NCBI RefSeq assembly: GCF_001189955.1
Contig: NZ_LFLT01000008.1
Location: 62,001 to 126,000, forward strand
Direction of reading: 5' to 3'
Length of the DNA: 64,000 nucleotides
From: Herbaspirillum chlorophenolicum
GTDB lineage: Bacteria > Pseudomonadota > Gammaproteobacteria > Burkholderiales > Burkholderiaceae_D
Shown here piece by piece: positions 27,523 to 37,900 of this stretch. Under the pieces are notes generated by a model that was given only the letters and a program-made list of their open reading frames with translations, ran no database searches and was not told the DNA's origin. Position 1 is the first letter of the stretch, and each line of letters opens with the position of its first letter. Made by a program: the position numbers and the translations under genes.

Positions 27523-28821
27523 TCACTGCGCCAGATGGTCGCGCAAATGCCTGCCGCGATATTCCTTGCGGAACAATCCCCGCCGCTGCAGTTCCGGCAC
27601 CACCTTGGCTGCGAAGTCGTCAAAGCCGTAAGGCAAATGCGAGGGCGAGATGACGAAGCCATCGGCGCCTTTCTGCTCGACGATATGCTCCAGCCAGTCG
27701 GCGATATCGGCCGCAGTGCCGGCCACTTGCGGCGTCAGCACGCCTTGCGCGTAGAGGCGGCCGGCATCGGCCAGCGTGAGCCGGCGCTCGGCGGAGATTT
27801 CTTTCAACAGCTTGAACAGGCCCTGGATGCCGCTGACCTGCACGTCGCCGATGGGCGCATCCAGCGGGTAGGCGGAGAAGTCCACGTTCATGTGGCTGGA
27901 CAAGGTCGACAATCCCACCAGCGGGTCGGCCAGGGCGTTGGCCTGTTCGCGCAATTGCTCGGCATGCGCGCACGACTCGCCGACGAAGGGCATGACGGCG
28001 GAGAGGATCTTGATGTCTTGCGGACGGCGGCCGAACTTGTCCGCACGGCTCTTGAGGTCGTCGTAAAAGCGCTGCATGCGCGCCAGGTCGGGCTGGATGT
28101 TGAACACCACTTCGGCCCAGCGCGCGGCGAAGTCCTGGCCGCGGTCGGAGGAGCCGGCCTGGATGATCACGGGGCTGTTCTGCGGCGACGAAGGGATGTT
28201 GAGCGGGCCGCGCACGCTGAAGTGCGTGCCGGCGTGGTCGATGGCGCCGACCTTGCCGGCGTCGGCATAGCGGCCATCGGCGGACAGTTGCAAGGCATCC
28301 GGTTGCCAGCTGCGCCACAGCTTGTGGGCGACGTCGAGGAATTCGTCGGCGCGGTCGTAGCGCACGTCGTGCGGCAGCGTTTCCTTCAGGCCGAAGTTGT
28401 CGGCCTCGCCCTGGTTGACCGAGGTCACCACGTTCCAGGCCGCGCGCCCGCCAGAAAGGTGGTCCAGCGTGGCGAATTCGCGCGCCAGGCTGTAGGGCTG
28501 CGAATAGGTGGTGGAGCGCGTGGCGCCCAGGCCGATGTGTTCGGTGACGGCGGCCAGCGCGCCGAGGATGGGCAGCGGGTCCAGCCGCGTGGCGTCCTGG
28601 TCGCCGACGGCGATGCCGTGGCGATGGCTCTCGCCATAGCGCGTCGATACCGCCAGCCGGTCGGCGAAGAACAGCAGGTCGAAGTTGGCGCGTTCCAGCG
28701 TCTGCGCGATGTGGCGGTAATAGTCCAACTGCAGGAAGCCGCCGGGCCGGCTTTGCGGATGCCGCCACAGCGCCTGGCTGTGGGCGGCATTGCCGGCGAT
28801 CAGGAAGGCGGCCAGATGCAT
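27523..28821 (-). CDS. LLM-class flavin-dependent monooxygenase (NtaA/SnaA/DszA type)
   Basis: 432 residues, the size of the NtaA/SoxA/DszA branch of luciferase-like enzymes. HPQSRPGGFLQLDYYRHIAQTLERANFDLLFFADRLAV, LDPLPILGALAAVTEHIGLGATRSTTYSQPYSLAREFATLDHLSGGRAAWNVVTS and VIIQAGSSDRGQDFAARWAEVVF are its conserved blocks. It oxidises its substrate with FMNH2 supplied by a separate reductase, which is not in the window. The gene begins three bases after the binding-protein gene, which points to joint scavenging of an organosulfur or chelating compound. Confidence 0.92.
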   Translation of the reverse strand: MHLAAFLIAGNAAHSQALWRHPQSRPGGFLQLDYYRHIAQTLERANFDLLFFADRLAVSTRYGESHRHGIAVGDQDATRLDPLPILGALAAVTEHIGLGATRSTTYSQPYSLAREFATLDHLSGGRAAWNVVTSVNQGEADNFGLKETLPHDVRYDRADEFLDVAHKLWRSWQPDALQLSADGRYADAGKVGAIDHAGTHFSVRGPLNIPSSPQNSPVIIQAGSSDRGQDFAARWAEVVFNIQPDLARMQRFYDDLKSRADKFGRRPQDIKILSAVMPFVGESCAHAEQLREQANALADPLVGLSTLSSHMNVDFSAYPLDAPIGDVQVSGIQGLFKLLKEISAERRLTLADAGRLYAQGVLTPQVAGTAADIADWLEHIVEQKGADGFVISPSHLPYGFDDFAAKVVPELQRRGLFRKEYRGRHLRDHLAQ

Positions 28822-28824
28822 GGC

Positions 28825-29796
28825 TTACACGAGCACTTCAGGGTAGACCTTGTCCTGCACGCGTACTGCGCTCTTGAGCAGGCCGAGCTTGAGGAAGGCA
28901 TCGGCAATCTGCTGCTGCTCTGCGACGATACCGGCGTCGACCGCCACCGTGGTGTAGTTGCGGCGTTCGGTGGCCAGCTTCAGCACCTTGGGGTCCACAC
29001 CCAGTTGCGGCGCCAGCAGGTCGGCGGTTTCCTGCGGATGCGACTGGGTCCAGTTGTTGGCCTTCTTCAGCTCGGCGAACAGCGTGCGCACGATCTCCTT
29101 GTTCTGGTCGACGAACTTCGGCACGGCCAGGTGGAAAGTACGGTTGTTGGACAGCCCGGCGCCGTCGCGCAGGATGCGCGGACGGGTCGTGATCTCCTGG
29201 CCCGCCAGGAAGGGATCCCACAGCGTGGCGGCGTCGACGTTGCCGGACTGGAACGCCGCGCGCACATCGGCGGCGTTGGTGACGTAGACCGGTTCGATGT
29301 CGCTGTAGGTGAGGCCGACTTCTTCCAGCGCTTTGAGCAGCAGGAACTGCACATTCCAGCCGCGCCCGGTGGCGACCTTCTTGCCCTTGAGGTCCTTGAC
29401 GGTGCGGATCGGCGAATCCTGGGCCACGAAGATGGCGATGCCCTTGGGATACGGTTGCTCCGCGCCGAGGTAGACCGCATTCACGCCCGAGGCGTTGGCG
29501 AACACCGACGGCGTATCGGCGGCGTGGCCGAAATCGATGGCGTTGGCATTGAGTGCTTCGGTCAGTTGCGGGCCGGCCGCGAACTCGAACCACTTGACCG
29601 ACCAGCCGCGCGGTTGCAGCGCTTGCTCCAGCTGGCCGGTACCTTTGAGGATATTGAGCGTGTTGAACTTCTGGTAGCCGATGCGCAAGACCTTGTCCTG
29701 AGCGGCCAGCACCAGCGGCGCGCCACCGGCCAGCGCGCCGGCAGCCAGGCCTTGCAGCAGCAGGCGCCGCTTGAGATTGTGTTGTTCGCCGTTCAT
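28825..29796 (-). CDS. ABC transporter substrate-binding protein, SsuA/NMT1-like
   Basis: 323 residues. The start at 29796 is preceded by a G-rich RBS. KRRLLLQGLAAGALAGGAPLVLAA is a signal peptide with twin arginines, a possible Tat substrate. The mature part (VLRIGYQKFNTLNILKGTGQLEQAL ... FAAGPQLTEALNANAIDFGHAADTPSVFANASG) matches the aliphatic-sulfonate binding protein SsuA. Here it is unusually without permease and ATPase genes: the partner immediately downstream is the monooxygenase. It must use a transporter encoded elsewhere. Confidence 0.88.
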   Translation of the reverse strand: MNGEQHNLKRRLLLQGLAAGALAGGAPLVLAAQDKVLRIGYQKFNTLNILKGTGQLEQALQPRGWSVKWFEFAAGPQLTEALNANAIDFGHAADTPSVFANASGVNAVYLGAEQPYPKGIAIFVAQDSPIRTVKDLKGKKVATGRGWNVQFLLLKALEEVGLTYSDIEPVYVTNAADVRAAFQSGNVDAATLWDPFLAGQEITTRPRILRDGAGLSNNRTFHLAVPKFVDQNKEIVRTLFAELKKANNWTQSHPQETADLLAPQLGVDPKVLKLATERRNYTTVAVDAGIVAEQQQIADAFLKLGLLKSAVRVQDKVYPEVLV

Positions 29797-29955
29797 GCCC
29801 GTTCCCCTTTTTTCATCCAAAAGGCAACAGGGTAGGCAGGAGCAGGGCGCACGGGAAGGAAGAATTCCGCAGTTGCAAATGCGAAATTGTTTGTAGCCAG
29901 CCCGGCAATGCCTTTCCGGTCTATTGCTTTTATGCCACTGCGGCAATTTGTCCCA

Positions 29956-29985
29956 TTGCGGGGCAGGTGCGGGATTTTATAGAAT
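29956..29985 (+). promoter_or_regulatory. Possible sigma70 promoter for the 62-residue membrane protein
   Basis: TTGCGG (29956-29961) and TATAGA/TAGAAT (29978-29985) at 16-18 bases spacing lie 40 bases upstream of the ATG at 30025. This is a match by eye only. Confidence 0.35.
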
Positions 29986-30024
29986 GGCGGTTCTCCGTCG
30001 AACCGGCAATTTTTCCTCTTCCCC

Positions 30025-30213
30025 ATGACCGCACTTTTCGACCGCGTCGAAACATTCATGCGCAAGGCCTCAGGACTGCATATCGTGCTGGCCCTGTTGC
30101 TGGTGTGCGGCCTGTTGTGCTGGGCGGTCTGGGCATGGGCTACCGGCGAGGGCCGCGTGCCTTTTGCCATGTTCGACTTCTGTATCACGCCACCGGCTGC
30201 CTCCGGAAAATAA
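30025..30213 (+). CDS. Small single-pass membrane protein, function unknown
   Basis: 62 residues: a short charged N-terminus (MTALFDRVETFMRKASGLH), one strongly hydrophobic helix (IVLALLLVCGLLCWAVWAW) and a short tail ending FCITPPAASGK. It lies upstream of the helicase gene and has a plausible promoter but a weak ribosome-binding site. I do not recognise a family. It could be a real small inner-membrane protein. The GC-rich codon use fits its neighbours. Confidence 0.5.
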   Translation: MTALFDRVETFMRKASGLHIVLALLLVCGLLCWAVWAWATGEGRVPFAMFDFCITPPAASGK

Positions 30214-30275
30214 GCGGCACACTGCTGTACGGCGCCAGCCGTTAAAATGGGCGCTCGTTTTGCCGACGATGCCGC

Positions 30276-32759
30276 ATGAGCTCCCAACCCGCCACTTCCC
30301 GTTATCCCATCCGTTTCCATCCGCGCCTGACGCTGCAAACGCTCACGCGCGGCGATGGCTTGCTCGGCATGCGCCCGCATGGGCTGTTCGGCCCGCGCGG
30401 CGGCATGGTGACGGTGGCGCAGATCGACTGGACCTATGGCGAAGGCGCAGAACGCTGGAGCATGCCGGCCCCGGTGCGTTTTGAAGACGAGGGTGACGTC
30501 GGCTATACGCCGGCGCATATCGTGCGCGATGTGCAAGCCGAAACAGCCGCCCTCGAACTGATCCGCGAGCAGGGTTTCCTGCCGCTGCGCGAAGACGCCT
30601 TGCAATGGCGTGCACACAATCCCCTGCACGATGCCGGCCCGTTATGGACGCTGGTGCAGGAAGCCTCATTCGGCGATTTCTGGGCCGACCAGGCGCCGCG
30701 CCTGCAGCAGCTCGGCTGGCAACTGGTGGTCAAGCCCGGTTTCGCGCACGAGAGCGTGCCGGTCGCCGCATGGCGTTTCATCGTCAGCAGCGAGACCGGC
30801 GAAGTACTGGGCAAGGAAGTAGCCGCCCCCCTGCAGCCGCGTGCATTTTCAAGCGAGGTATTCGACGGCCTCGACCCATCGGGACGCTGGCTGCTTTCCA
30901 TCGGCATCGAGGTCGATGGCGAGACCATGGATGTCGGCCCGATGGTGGCCGACTTGCTGCGGCGCGACCCGCGCTGGGCCGATGCGCGGCAGGTCGAGAA
31001 GATGGACGACCATGCGCTGATCTCGCTGCGCGCGCCGGGCGGGCGCCGCATCGATGCCATGGCCGGGCCGCTCAAGGCCGTGGTGCTGGCGCTGCTCGAC
31101 TTGCTGAGCGACCTCAAGCGCAAAGAGGGGCCGCTGACCCTGACGCCTTGGGACGCCCATCGGCTGGACGCCATCCATAGCGCGCTGCTGGGGCTGGACG
31201 GCGGTGCACCCTGGCACATGAGCGGAGAATCCGGCGTACTGAAGCTGGCGCAGCGTTTGCGCCAGGCCGGTGCGGTACGCGGCATCGAAGCACCCGAGGG
31301 GCTGGGCATCGTGCTGCGCAGCTACCAGCTGCAAGGCGTGGCCTGGCTGCAATATTTGCGCGAGCAAGGGCTGGCCGGCATCCTCGCCGACGACATGGGC
31401 CTGGGCAAGACCGCCCAGGTGCTGGCGCATATGCTCATCGAGAAGCAAGCCGGCAGGCTCGACCGGCCGGCGCTGGTGGTGGTGCCGACGTCGCTGCTGT
31501 TCAACTGGCAGCAAGAGGCACAGCGCATCGCACCCGCCTTGCGCGTGCTGGTGCTGCATGGCGAAGGGCGCGCAAGGCATATCGAGTCTATTGGCATGGG
31601 TGAGGCCGACCTGGTGCTGACGACTTATCCGCTGTTGTGGCGCGACCTTGGCGAACTGGCCCGCCTGCGTTTCCACCTGCTGGTGCTGGACGAAGCGCAG
31701 ACGGTGAAGAACGCCACTTCGCGCAGCGCCACTGCCGCGCGCAAGCTGCACGCGCGCCATCGCATCTGCATGACCGGCACGCCGCTGGAAAACCACTTGG
31801 GCGAACTGTGGACACAGTTCCATTTCCTGATGCCGGGCTTTCTCGGTGATGCGCGCAGCTTCTCGCGCCTGTGGCGCAAGCCCATCGAAGAGCAGGGCCA
31901 GACCGTGCGCGCGCGTTTGCTGGCGCAGCGCGTGCGCCCCTTCATCCTGCGCCGGCGCAAGGAAGACGTGCTGCAAGAGCTGCCGCCGCGCACCGAGATC
32001 ATCGAACGCCTGCAATTGCAGGGCCGCCAGCGCGAGCTGTATGAAAGCGTGCGCATCGCCGCTGACAAGCAAGTCAGGCGCGCGCTGCTGCGCCGCGGCT
32101 TGTCCGGTTCGCACGTCACGGTGATGGATGCGCTGCTGAAGCTGCGCCAGGTTTGCTGCGATCCTTACCTGCTCAAAGAGGGGCGCATGCCAAAAGGCAT
32201 CGAGCGCGCCAAGATAGAACTGCTGCGCGACATGCTGCCGGCCCTGGTGGCGGAAGGGCGGCGCATCCTGGTGTTTTCGCAATTCACTGCGATGCTGGCC
32301 TTGATCGAAGCCGAACTGCGCGAACTGGGGCTGACGTGGCTCTCGCTCACCGGCGACACTGAACCCGCCATGCGCGGCGCCGTGATCGCGCAATTCCAGG
32401 CGCGGCAGGCGCCGCTGTTCCTCATCAGCCTCAAGGCCGGCGGCGTCGGCCTGAACCTGACCGCGGCCGATACGGTGGTGCTGGTCGACCCCTGGTGGAA
32501 CCCGGCGGTGGAAGAACAGGCCATCGCCCGCGCGCACCGCCTGGGACAGACGCAGCAGGTGTTCGTCTACAAGCTGGTGGTGGAAGGCAGCATCGAAGAG
32601 CGGCTGCTGGAACTGCAGGTGCGCAAGTCGGCGCTGGCCGAAGGCGTGCTGGGGCGCGACGATGCGCAGGCGGTCAAGTTCGGGGAGGAGGAGTTGCAGG
32701 CTTTGCTGGCACCGCTGGGAGCGGGAATTGCGGAGAAGGTGGTAGGGATATCGTCCTGA
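30276..32759 (+). CDS. SNF2-family DEAD/DEAH helicase (HepA/RapA-like ATPase)
   Basis: 827 residues. The N-terminal third is a bacterial SNF2-associated region of no clear function. The ATPase then shows Walker A (LADDMGLGKTAQVLAHM, near residue 370), DEAH-type Walker B (VLDEAQTVKN), motif III (MTGTPLENHLGELW) and helicase C motifs (LVFSQFTAMLALI, LISLKAGGVGLNLTAADTVVLVDPWWNP, RAHRLGQTQQVFVYKLV). It is a double-stranded DNA translocase, probably in transcription recycling or repair. It stands alone, convergent with the TpsB gene, at the edge of the lower-GC segment. Confidence 0.93.
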   Translation: MSSQPATSRYPIRFHPRLTLQTLTRGDGLLGMRPHGLFGPRGGMVTVAQIDWTYGEGAERWSMPAPVRFEDEGDVGYTPAHIVRDVQAETAALELIREQGFLPLREDALQWRAHNPLHDAGPLWTLVQEASFGDFWADQAPRLQQLGWQLVVKPGFAHESVPVAAWRFIVSSETGEVLGKEVAAPLQPRAFSSEVFDGLDPSGRWLLSIGIEVDGETMDVGPMVADLLRRDPRWADARQVEKMDDHALISLRAPGGRRIDAMAGPLKAVVLALLDLLSDLKRKEGPLTLTPWDAHRLDAIHSALLGLDGGAPWHMSGESGVLKLAQRLRQAGAVRGIEAPEGLGIVLRSYQLQGVAWLQYLREQGLAGILADDMGLGKTAQVLAHMLIEKQAGRLDRPALVVVPTSLLFNWQQEAQRIAPALRVLVLHGEGRARHIESIGMGEADLVLTTYPLLWRDLGELARLRFHLLVLDEAQTVKNATSRSATAARKLHARHRICMTGTPLENHLGELWTQFHFLMPGFLGDARSFSRLWRKPIEEQGQTVRARLLAQRVRPFILRRRKEDVLQELPPRTEIIERLQLQGRQRELYESVRIAADKQVRRALLRRGLSGSHVTVMDALLKLRQVCCDPYLLKEGRMPKGIERAKIELLRDMLPALVAEGRRILVFSQFTAMLALIEAELRELGLTWLSLTGDTEPAMRGAVIAQFQARQAPLFLISLKAGGVGLNLTAADTVVLVDPWWNPAVEEQAIARAHRLGQTQQVFVYKLVVEGSIEERLLELQVRKSALAEGVLGRDDAQAVKFGEEELQALLAPLGAGIAEKVVGISS

Positions 32760-32888
32760 CGAGGGACGGGATCAAGCGGCACTCGACGAGCGAAAATATG
32801 TGGCAGAAATTCCATCATTGCCCGAACTTGGAAAAGCCAGACCCTGGATCGATCAAGGGCGGCTTAATCCATGCGCAAGGCACCATCA

Positions 32889-34679
32889 TCAATATCGATA
32901 TAACAGCGTAAAACCGACGGTCTGTGAACTCGTCTTGAAATTCTGTGGTTTGTACAAGGCCCAGGCGATGAACATATCGTAGCTCAGGCCACTGACGTTA
33001 CCGCGCATGCCAAGTGCGGTACCGGCCAGTTTATCTCCCAGCAGATATTGCACATTCGGGCCATAGACCTTGCCGGTATCCAGACCGGCGTAGATCGAAT
33101 GACGGCTTTTCCCTAATGGCATATCGACCTCGTTACGAACGAAGAAGCCACGCTCGGCGGCGAGATTCAGATCACCATCAAATCCTCTGACTGTATAGCG
33201 ATTGCCGATCACGAACTGTTCCGTTGCATAGAGTGCCGACTGCGTGGTTTGTCCGCGTAGAGTGCCTATATAGGTGAACGGCTGGTTTGCGATCTTGAAT
33301 GGCATCAATAGTGTCGCATCGATGGTTTGCAAGGTGTATCGGAATGTCGGCCCTCCGGATTGTCGCAGCGGTGAGTCGGCGTCGCCGTTGAACCAGCCAA
33401 CGCCCCAACGGTTGGCGAGGACCAGGTCTAACTGTGCGTTGCCAAGGTGATGTCTGTGTAACCATGCCAGTTCGGCGAACGTCGTATTGCGCCGTTGGTT
33501 ATTCAATTCGGTATTGTCGATGTAGGCACGGTTCCAACGTTTTCCTACTTTGAATTGGACGCTGTTTTTCTTCTGTTGGTCGCGTTGGAACAGATATGTG
33601 ATCTTCGCTTCCAGGTTTTTTGATTGTCCGCTGGATGTGAAGGTCTGGAACAACCCCGCTATTTCCTGGTGATATTGATAGCTGCTGCCGGCTATGCCAA
33701 AGGTCCAGTAACCATAGGGTATCGCGTAGGAAATCTGGTTGCCGGTGGTGCCGCGCTGCCGCCCTTTGCGGTCGGCATCGGTATTGAGGCCGATATTGAA
33801 AGAATCGTTCAGCCCGAGCGGATTGTCGATTGCCAGATTTGTACCCGCTTGTAGCTGGCCGGTGCCTTTCGCTCCACTATCATCGAGCGTCACTGACAAT
33901 CGCCACGGTTTGGTGCGAGTAAGGTTGATGACGATATCGCTCTCACCAGGATGCTCGCCAGGGATGATTTGCATATCGATATCCTGCGAGGAAATTCTCT
34001 TCATCTGCTCCAGGCCCTGCTCCAAATCACGTAGATTAAGAAGGTCGCCCGGTCTTGCCGGGAAGGCGGTCTTCCAGCTTCCGGAGATGTCGGCCGTTGC
34101 GAAACGGATGGAGCGGATGACACCTGGAATCAGAACCAGTGTGAGAGCACCGCCCGATAGTTTTTGTTCGGGGACACCGATGCGTGTGGTCGAATAGCCT
34201 TTGGCAAGAAGCATTGCCGATAAGCGCTGACTGATCAAATTGATGCCTTTGTATCCTATGCATCGACCGTGATACGTGTTTAGCGCCTGTTGCAAGAAAG
34301 CGAATGGATCTTGAGGGAACTTGCTGGCCCCTAGCCGCTGTTGATTCGGCGAGATTTGTGTCGGTAGGTCGAGATGAAGCTCGTTGATCGGAAAGCACGG
34401 CGCCTCTTGGGGCAAGAATCTGTCGTCCGGTGGCACGCTCTCCTGTGATTGCAAGTTCACTTCCGGTTGTTGTTGAAGACGCTGACGCTCTTCCGTTTGG
34501 CGTTGAAGTTGTTCGCGCTGTTGTAGCGCATCGGCCTCTTGCTGGACTCGGTGCTGTGCTTCGATGTCGGGTGTTTGTGCGTACAACGGATTGATTGCCA
34601 ACAACATGGGGAAGGCGAGAAGAATAACGGACAAGACCTTTGGAGGAGGTTTGGCATGATGTTGGTTGGTTTCATTCAT
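32889..34679 (-). CDS. TpsB outer-membrane transporter (ShlB/FhaC/CdiB family)
   Basis: 596 residues from ATG 34679. The signal peptide ends in LYAQT (about residue 34). A Gln/Arg-rich linker follows, then two POTRA-like domains (about residues 90-240, including GRCIGYKGINLISQRLSAMLLAKGYSTTRIGVPEQ). A 16-strand-type barrel carries VRGFDGDLNLAAERGFFVRNEV, where FhaC has its conserved VRGY/F loop tip. The protein ends in an aromatic beta-strand (FTLLYRY) for BAM recognition. It secretes the TpsA protein encoded divergently, 282 bases away. Divergent tpsB/tpsA is less common than tpsB-tpsA in one operon. G+C is below that of the chromosome around it. Confidence 0.93.
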   Translation of the reverse strand: MNETNQHHAKPPPKVLSVILLAFPMLLAINPLYAQTPDIEAQHRVQQEADALQQREQLQRQTEERQRLQQQPEVNLQSQESVPPDDRFLPQEAPCFPINELHLDLPTQISPNQQRLGASKFPQDPFAFLQQALNTYHGRCIGYKGINLISQRLSAMLLAKGYSTTRIGVPEQKLSGGALTLVLIPGVIRSIRFATADISGSWKTAFPARPGDLLNLRDLEQGLEQMKRISSQDIDMQIIPGEHPGESDIVINLTRTKPWRLSVTLDDSGAKGTGQLQAGTNLAIDNPLGLNDSFNIGLNTDADRKGRQRGTTGNQISYAIPYGYWTFGIAGSSYQYHQEIAGLFQTFTSSGQSKNLEAKITYLFQRDQQKKNSVQFKVGKRWNRAYIDNTELNNQRRNTTFAELAWLHRHHLGNAQLDLVLANRWGVGWFNGDADSPLRQSGGPTFRYTLQTIDATLLMPFKIANQPFTYIGTLRGQTTQSALYATEQFVIGNRYTVRGFDGDLNLAAERGFFVRNEVDMPLGKSRHSIYAGLDTGKVYGPNVQYLLGDKLAGTALGMRGNVSGLSYDMFIAWALYKPQNFKTSSQTVGFTLLYRY

Positions 34680-34961
34680 TGCATTCACTGCATATTCGTC
34701 CCAAAAGAAACCTGCGGCGCAAGTTGCTTTGTAAAAATGTAAAGCTCGCCAGATCAAGGTCTCAAGTGAAAGAAGCTGGAGGCAGGAATCGGCTGAGGGG
34801 ATATTAGGGAATCGCTGGCGAACATCCCATCGGAAAAATCGGAGATGCGTTTCGAAGCACACAGAATTTGCTTAAAGGCTGTCGGACTCAAATTTGTGCT
34901 ATATGCATGCGGCGGAAATTCACTGACTCTTCGACTTTCTCTCCCTATCCGGAGCTCGGAA
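34680..34961. other. Divergent tpsB/tpsA promoter region
   Basis: 282 AT-richer bases that must hold both promoters. No single -35/-10 pair stands out. The long frame of tpsA opens upstream at an ATG at 34845, but that 39-residue extension resembles no signal peptide and GTG 34962 has a good GGAG ribosome-binding site. Confidence 0.4.
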
Positions 34962-37900
34962 GTGAAAAGGTCGAAAAGATTGAATACCCGTTTTTTGTGC
35001 CTGGCGGGCAGCATTGCCCTGGCATATAACCCTTTAATATTGGTTCGTGCCCAGACGTCGCCGATCAAGGCCGATTCCAATGCCGCCGGCGCGAACCGTC
35101 CTGTGATCGACAGCACTGCCAATGGCCGGCCCCTAGTACAGATAGTCGCTCCCAATGCAGCAGGCGTGTCGCACAATCAATATCAGCAATTCAACGTCGA
35201 CAGGGCCGGTGCCATTCTCAACAACGCCACCGGCAATGCCTTGACTCAGCAAGGTGGCTGGATATCGGCCAATCCGAATCTGGGCAATGGCAATGCAGCG
35301 CGGTTGATTCTCAATGAAGTCACCAGTAACAATCCAAGCCAGTTGCGTGGGTACCTGGAAGTGGCTGGCCAGCGCGCCGATGTGGTGGTCTCCAATCCGA
35401 ATGGAATTCTGGTGGATGGTTTTGGCTTCATTAACACCAGCCGCGGAGTATTAACTACCGGTGTGCCGGTGTTCGGCGGCAGTGGTTCTCTCGATGCGTT
35501 TCGTGTGACTCAGGGGGATATCTCGGTTGGCGGAACTGGCTTCAACGATCGCAGTACTCGCCAGGTCGACCTGATCGCGCGCAGTGTGCAAGTTAACGCT
35601 GGCATTTGGGCCGATCGTCTTAACATTATGGCCGGCGCCAATCGGGTTAATTATGTGGACCTAGGGGTGCAGGTCATTGACGGGGGCGGAGGTGCACCGA
35701 CGGTGGCAGTGGACGTGTCGGCCATCGGTGGTATGTATGCCAACCACATCAGAATGGTTGGCACTGAAGCCGGCGTCGGTGTGAAGAGCTATGGAAAAAT
35801 GGCTGCCATGGGTGGCGATTTCCAGATCGACAGTGCCGGAAAAATTACGCTGGGTGCCGACCTAAATGCGACTGGCAACATGCGAATCGTCAGCAGCGAA
35901 GCTATCGTGAATCAAGCCAAACTGTCTTCCGGTGGTGCGATGGACTTGCGCGCCACTGCCATCGGTAATCAGGGCAAAGAAATTCTGTCTGGCGGCAATC
36001 TTTTCATCAATGCGACTACGCTCAATAATGCCGACGGGAGCATCAAGAGCAATCATAACGTTAGCCTTGGATTACGCAGCGATTACACGCATGCCCGGGG
36101 AGAAACGATTTCCGCGGCAGGTGACCTCGCTATCAACACAAGCGGTGACTTCGTCAATCGGAATGACTTGTCTGCCGGCGGCAATCTGAGTGTGCATGCC
36201 GCTAACATCGACATCCGCAAGGATGGCCTGATAAGCGCGGGGAAAATCACCTTGTTGCGCGCGGACCAAGCCATCTCCAACACTGGCCGCATCTACGGCC
36301 AGGACATTGCTCTCGGCGCGCAAAGCATCATCAATGACCATGAAGGAATCTACGGTGACGGCATGCCGGCAGGTGTGATTGCTGCTCGCAATACGCTGAA
36401 CATAGGGGCGAAGACACTTGTCAACCGTGAGCACGCATTGCTCAAAAGCGATGGCGATATGGCCATCGGTAGTGTGTTAGACGGCCGCAACAAGGCCAAC
36501 GGCCGCGCCAACAGCATCATCAATAGCTCGGCTATCATCGATGCCGGCGGCCGACTTTCCATCGCCAGTGCCATATTGCGTAATACCAATGCCCATTTCG
36601 CCAGCGAAATTCGACTGGACCCCAGCAAGGCGCGCAGTTGGACGGAATATGAGATCGACGGTCATCCTCGGGTGTTTACAGCCGAGGAAGTGCGTTTGGT
36701 CCCTGAGGGCGGCGTGATGAAACTGATGGTTAATGCTGACCAGTCCCGTCATAACGATTACACCATTCGCCACATCAAAGAAACCACTCGCAGCTCCATC
36801 GTGACCCAAACAGATCCCGGCAAGATCGTTTCACGGGGAGACATGCTGCTCACTGGCGGCACGGTCACCAACGACAAGAGCGCGATCGTGGCTGGTGGAA
36901 CACTGACGGGCCGTATCGACGGTGCTGACAATGGCGGTACCAATCCGCAAGGAGAAATATTCGTCCGCCGCGATATCGTTTCGATTCACCGTACGACCGA
37001 GAAATGCGGCTTTATGGGTAGCAAACGATGCAACAAGGACATTACCAGCTACCCAAACGTCGATTTTCCCGTCACCCACTTCGACCTCGGCATCTGGAAA
37101 GCCTCGGCCAATACTGCCCATGACAGCGTTCCCAATCCGGTTGGAGACAACAAGCCGCAGATCGTACCTTTGCCCACAAGCCAGCTCTATCGTCCTGTGA
37201 CGGTGCCGGGGACGAACTATCTGATTGAGGCCGATCCTGCCTTTACCAATTACCGCAGCTTCCTCAGCAGTGATTATCTGCTGAACCGTATGGCGACGAA
37301 TCCGGAATCCACGCAAAAGCGATTGGGCGACGGCTACTACGAACAACAGATCATCAACGACCAGATTTTGCGGTTGACCGGCCGCATGACCCTTGGCACC
37401 TACGCCAGCAATGAAGATCAATATCGGGCCCTGATGGATGCCGGCGTGGCCTTCGCACGATCCTTCGATATTGTTCCAGGGATGGCGTTGTCAGTGGGGC
37501 AGATGGCGCAATTGACTAGCGACATTGTCTGGTTGGTAGAGCAAAACATTCTCTTATCTGACGGCACCACGCAACAGGCACTGGTGCCTGTGGTCTACCT
37601 GTCACGCCTGCACGCGCAGGATGTCAGGCCTGGCGGTGCCTTGATCGCCGCTGAAAACATCGATCTCAAGATAAACGGCAACCTGGTGAACGCCGGCACT
37701 CTTCAAGCCAATGCCAATCTGTCTATCGATGCTGCGGGAGATATCGACAATAACCTGGGCACCATAGGTCGCCATGCCACCACCGGAACGACATTGCTAA
37801 CGGCTGCCAATGACGTTAACAGCAAATCGGGGATGATCAACGGCCAGCGTGTGGCCATCCTGGCTGGACGCGATGCCAACATCGGCACCGTGGCCAATGC

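Noticed and set aside
34845-34961. Upstream ATG extending tpsA by 39 residues
   Set aside because: The extension has no ESPR or signal-peptide character, while GTG 34962 has a GGAG site and yields a normal signal peptide.
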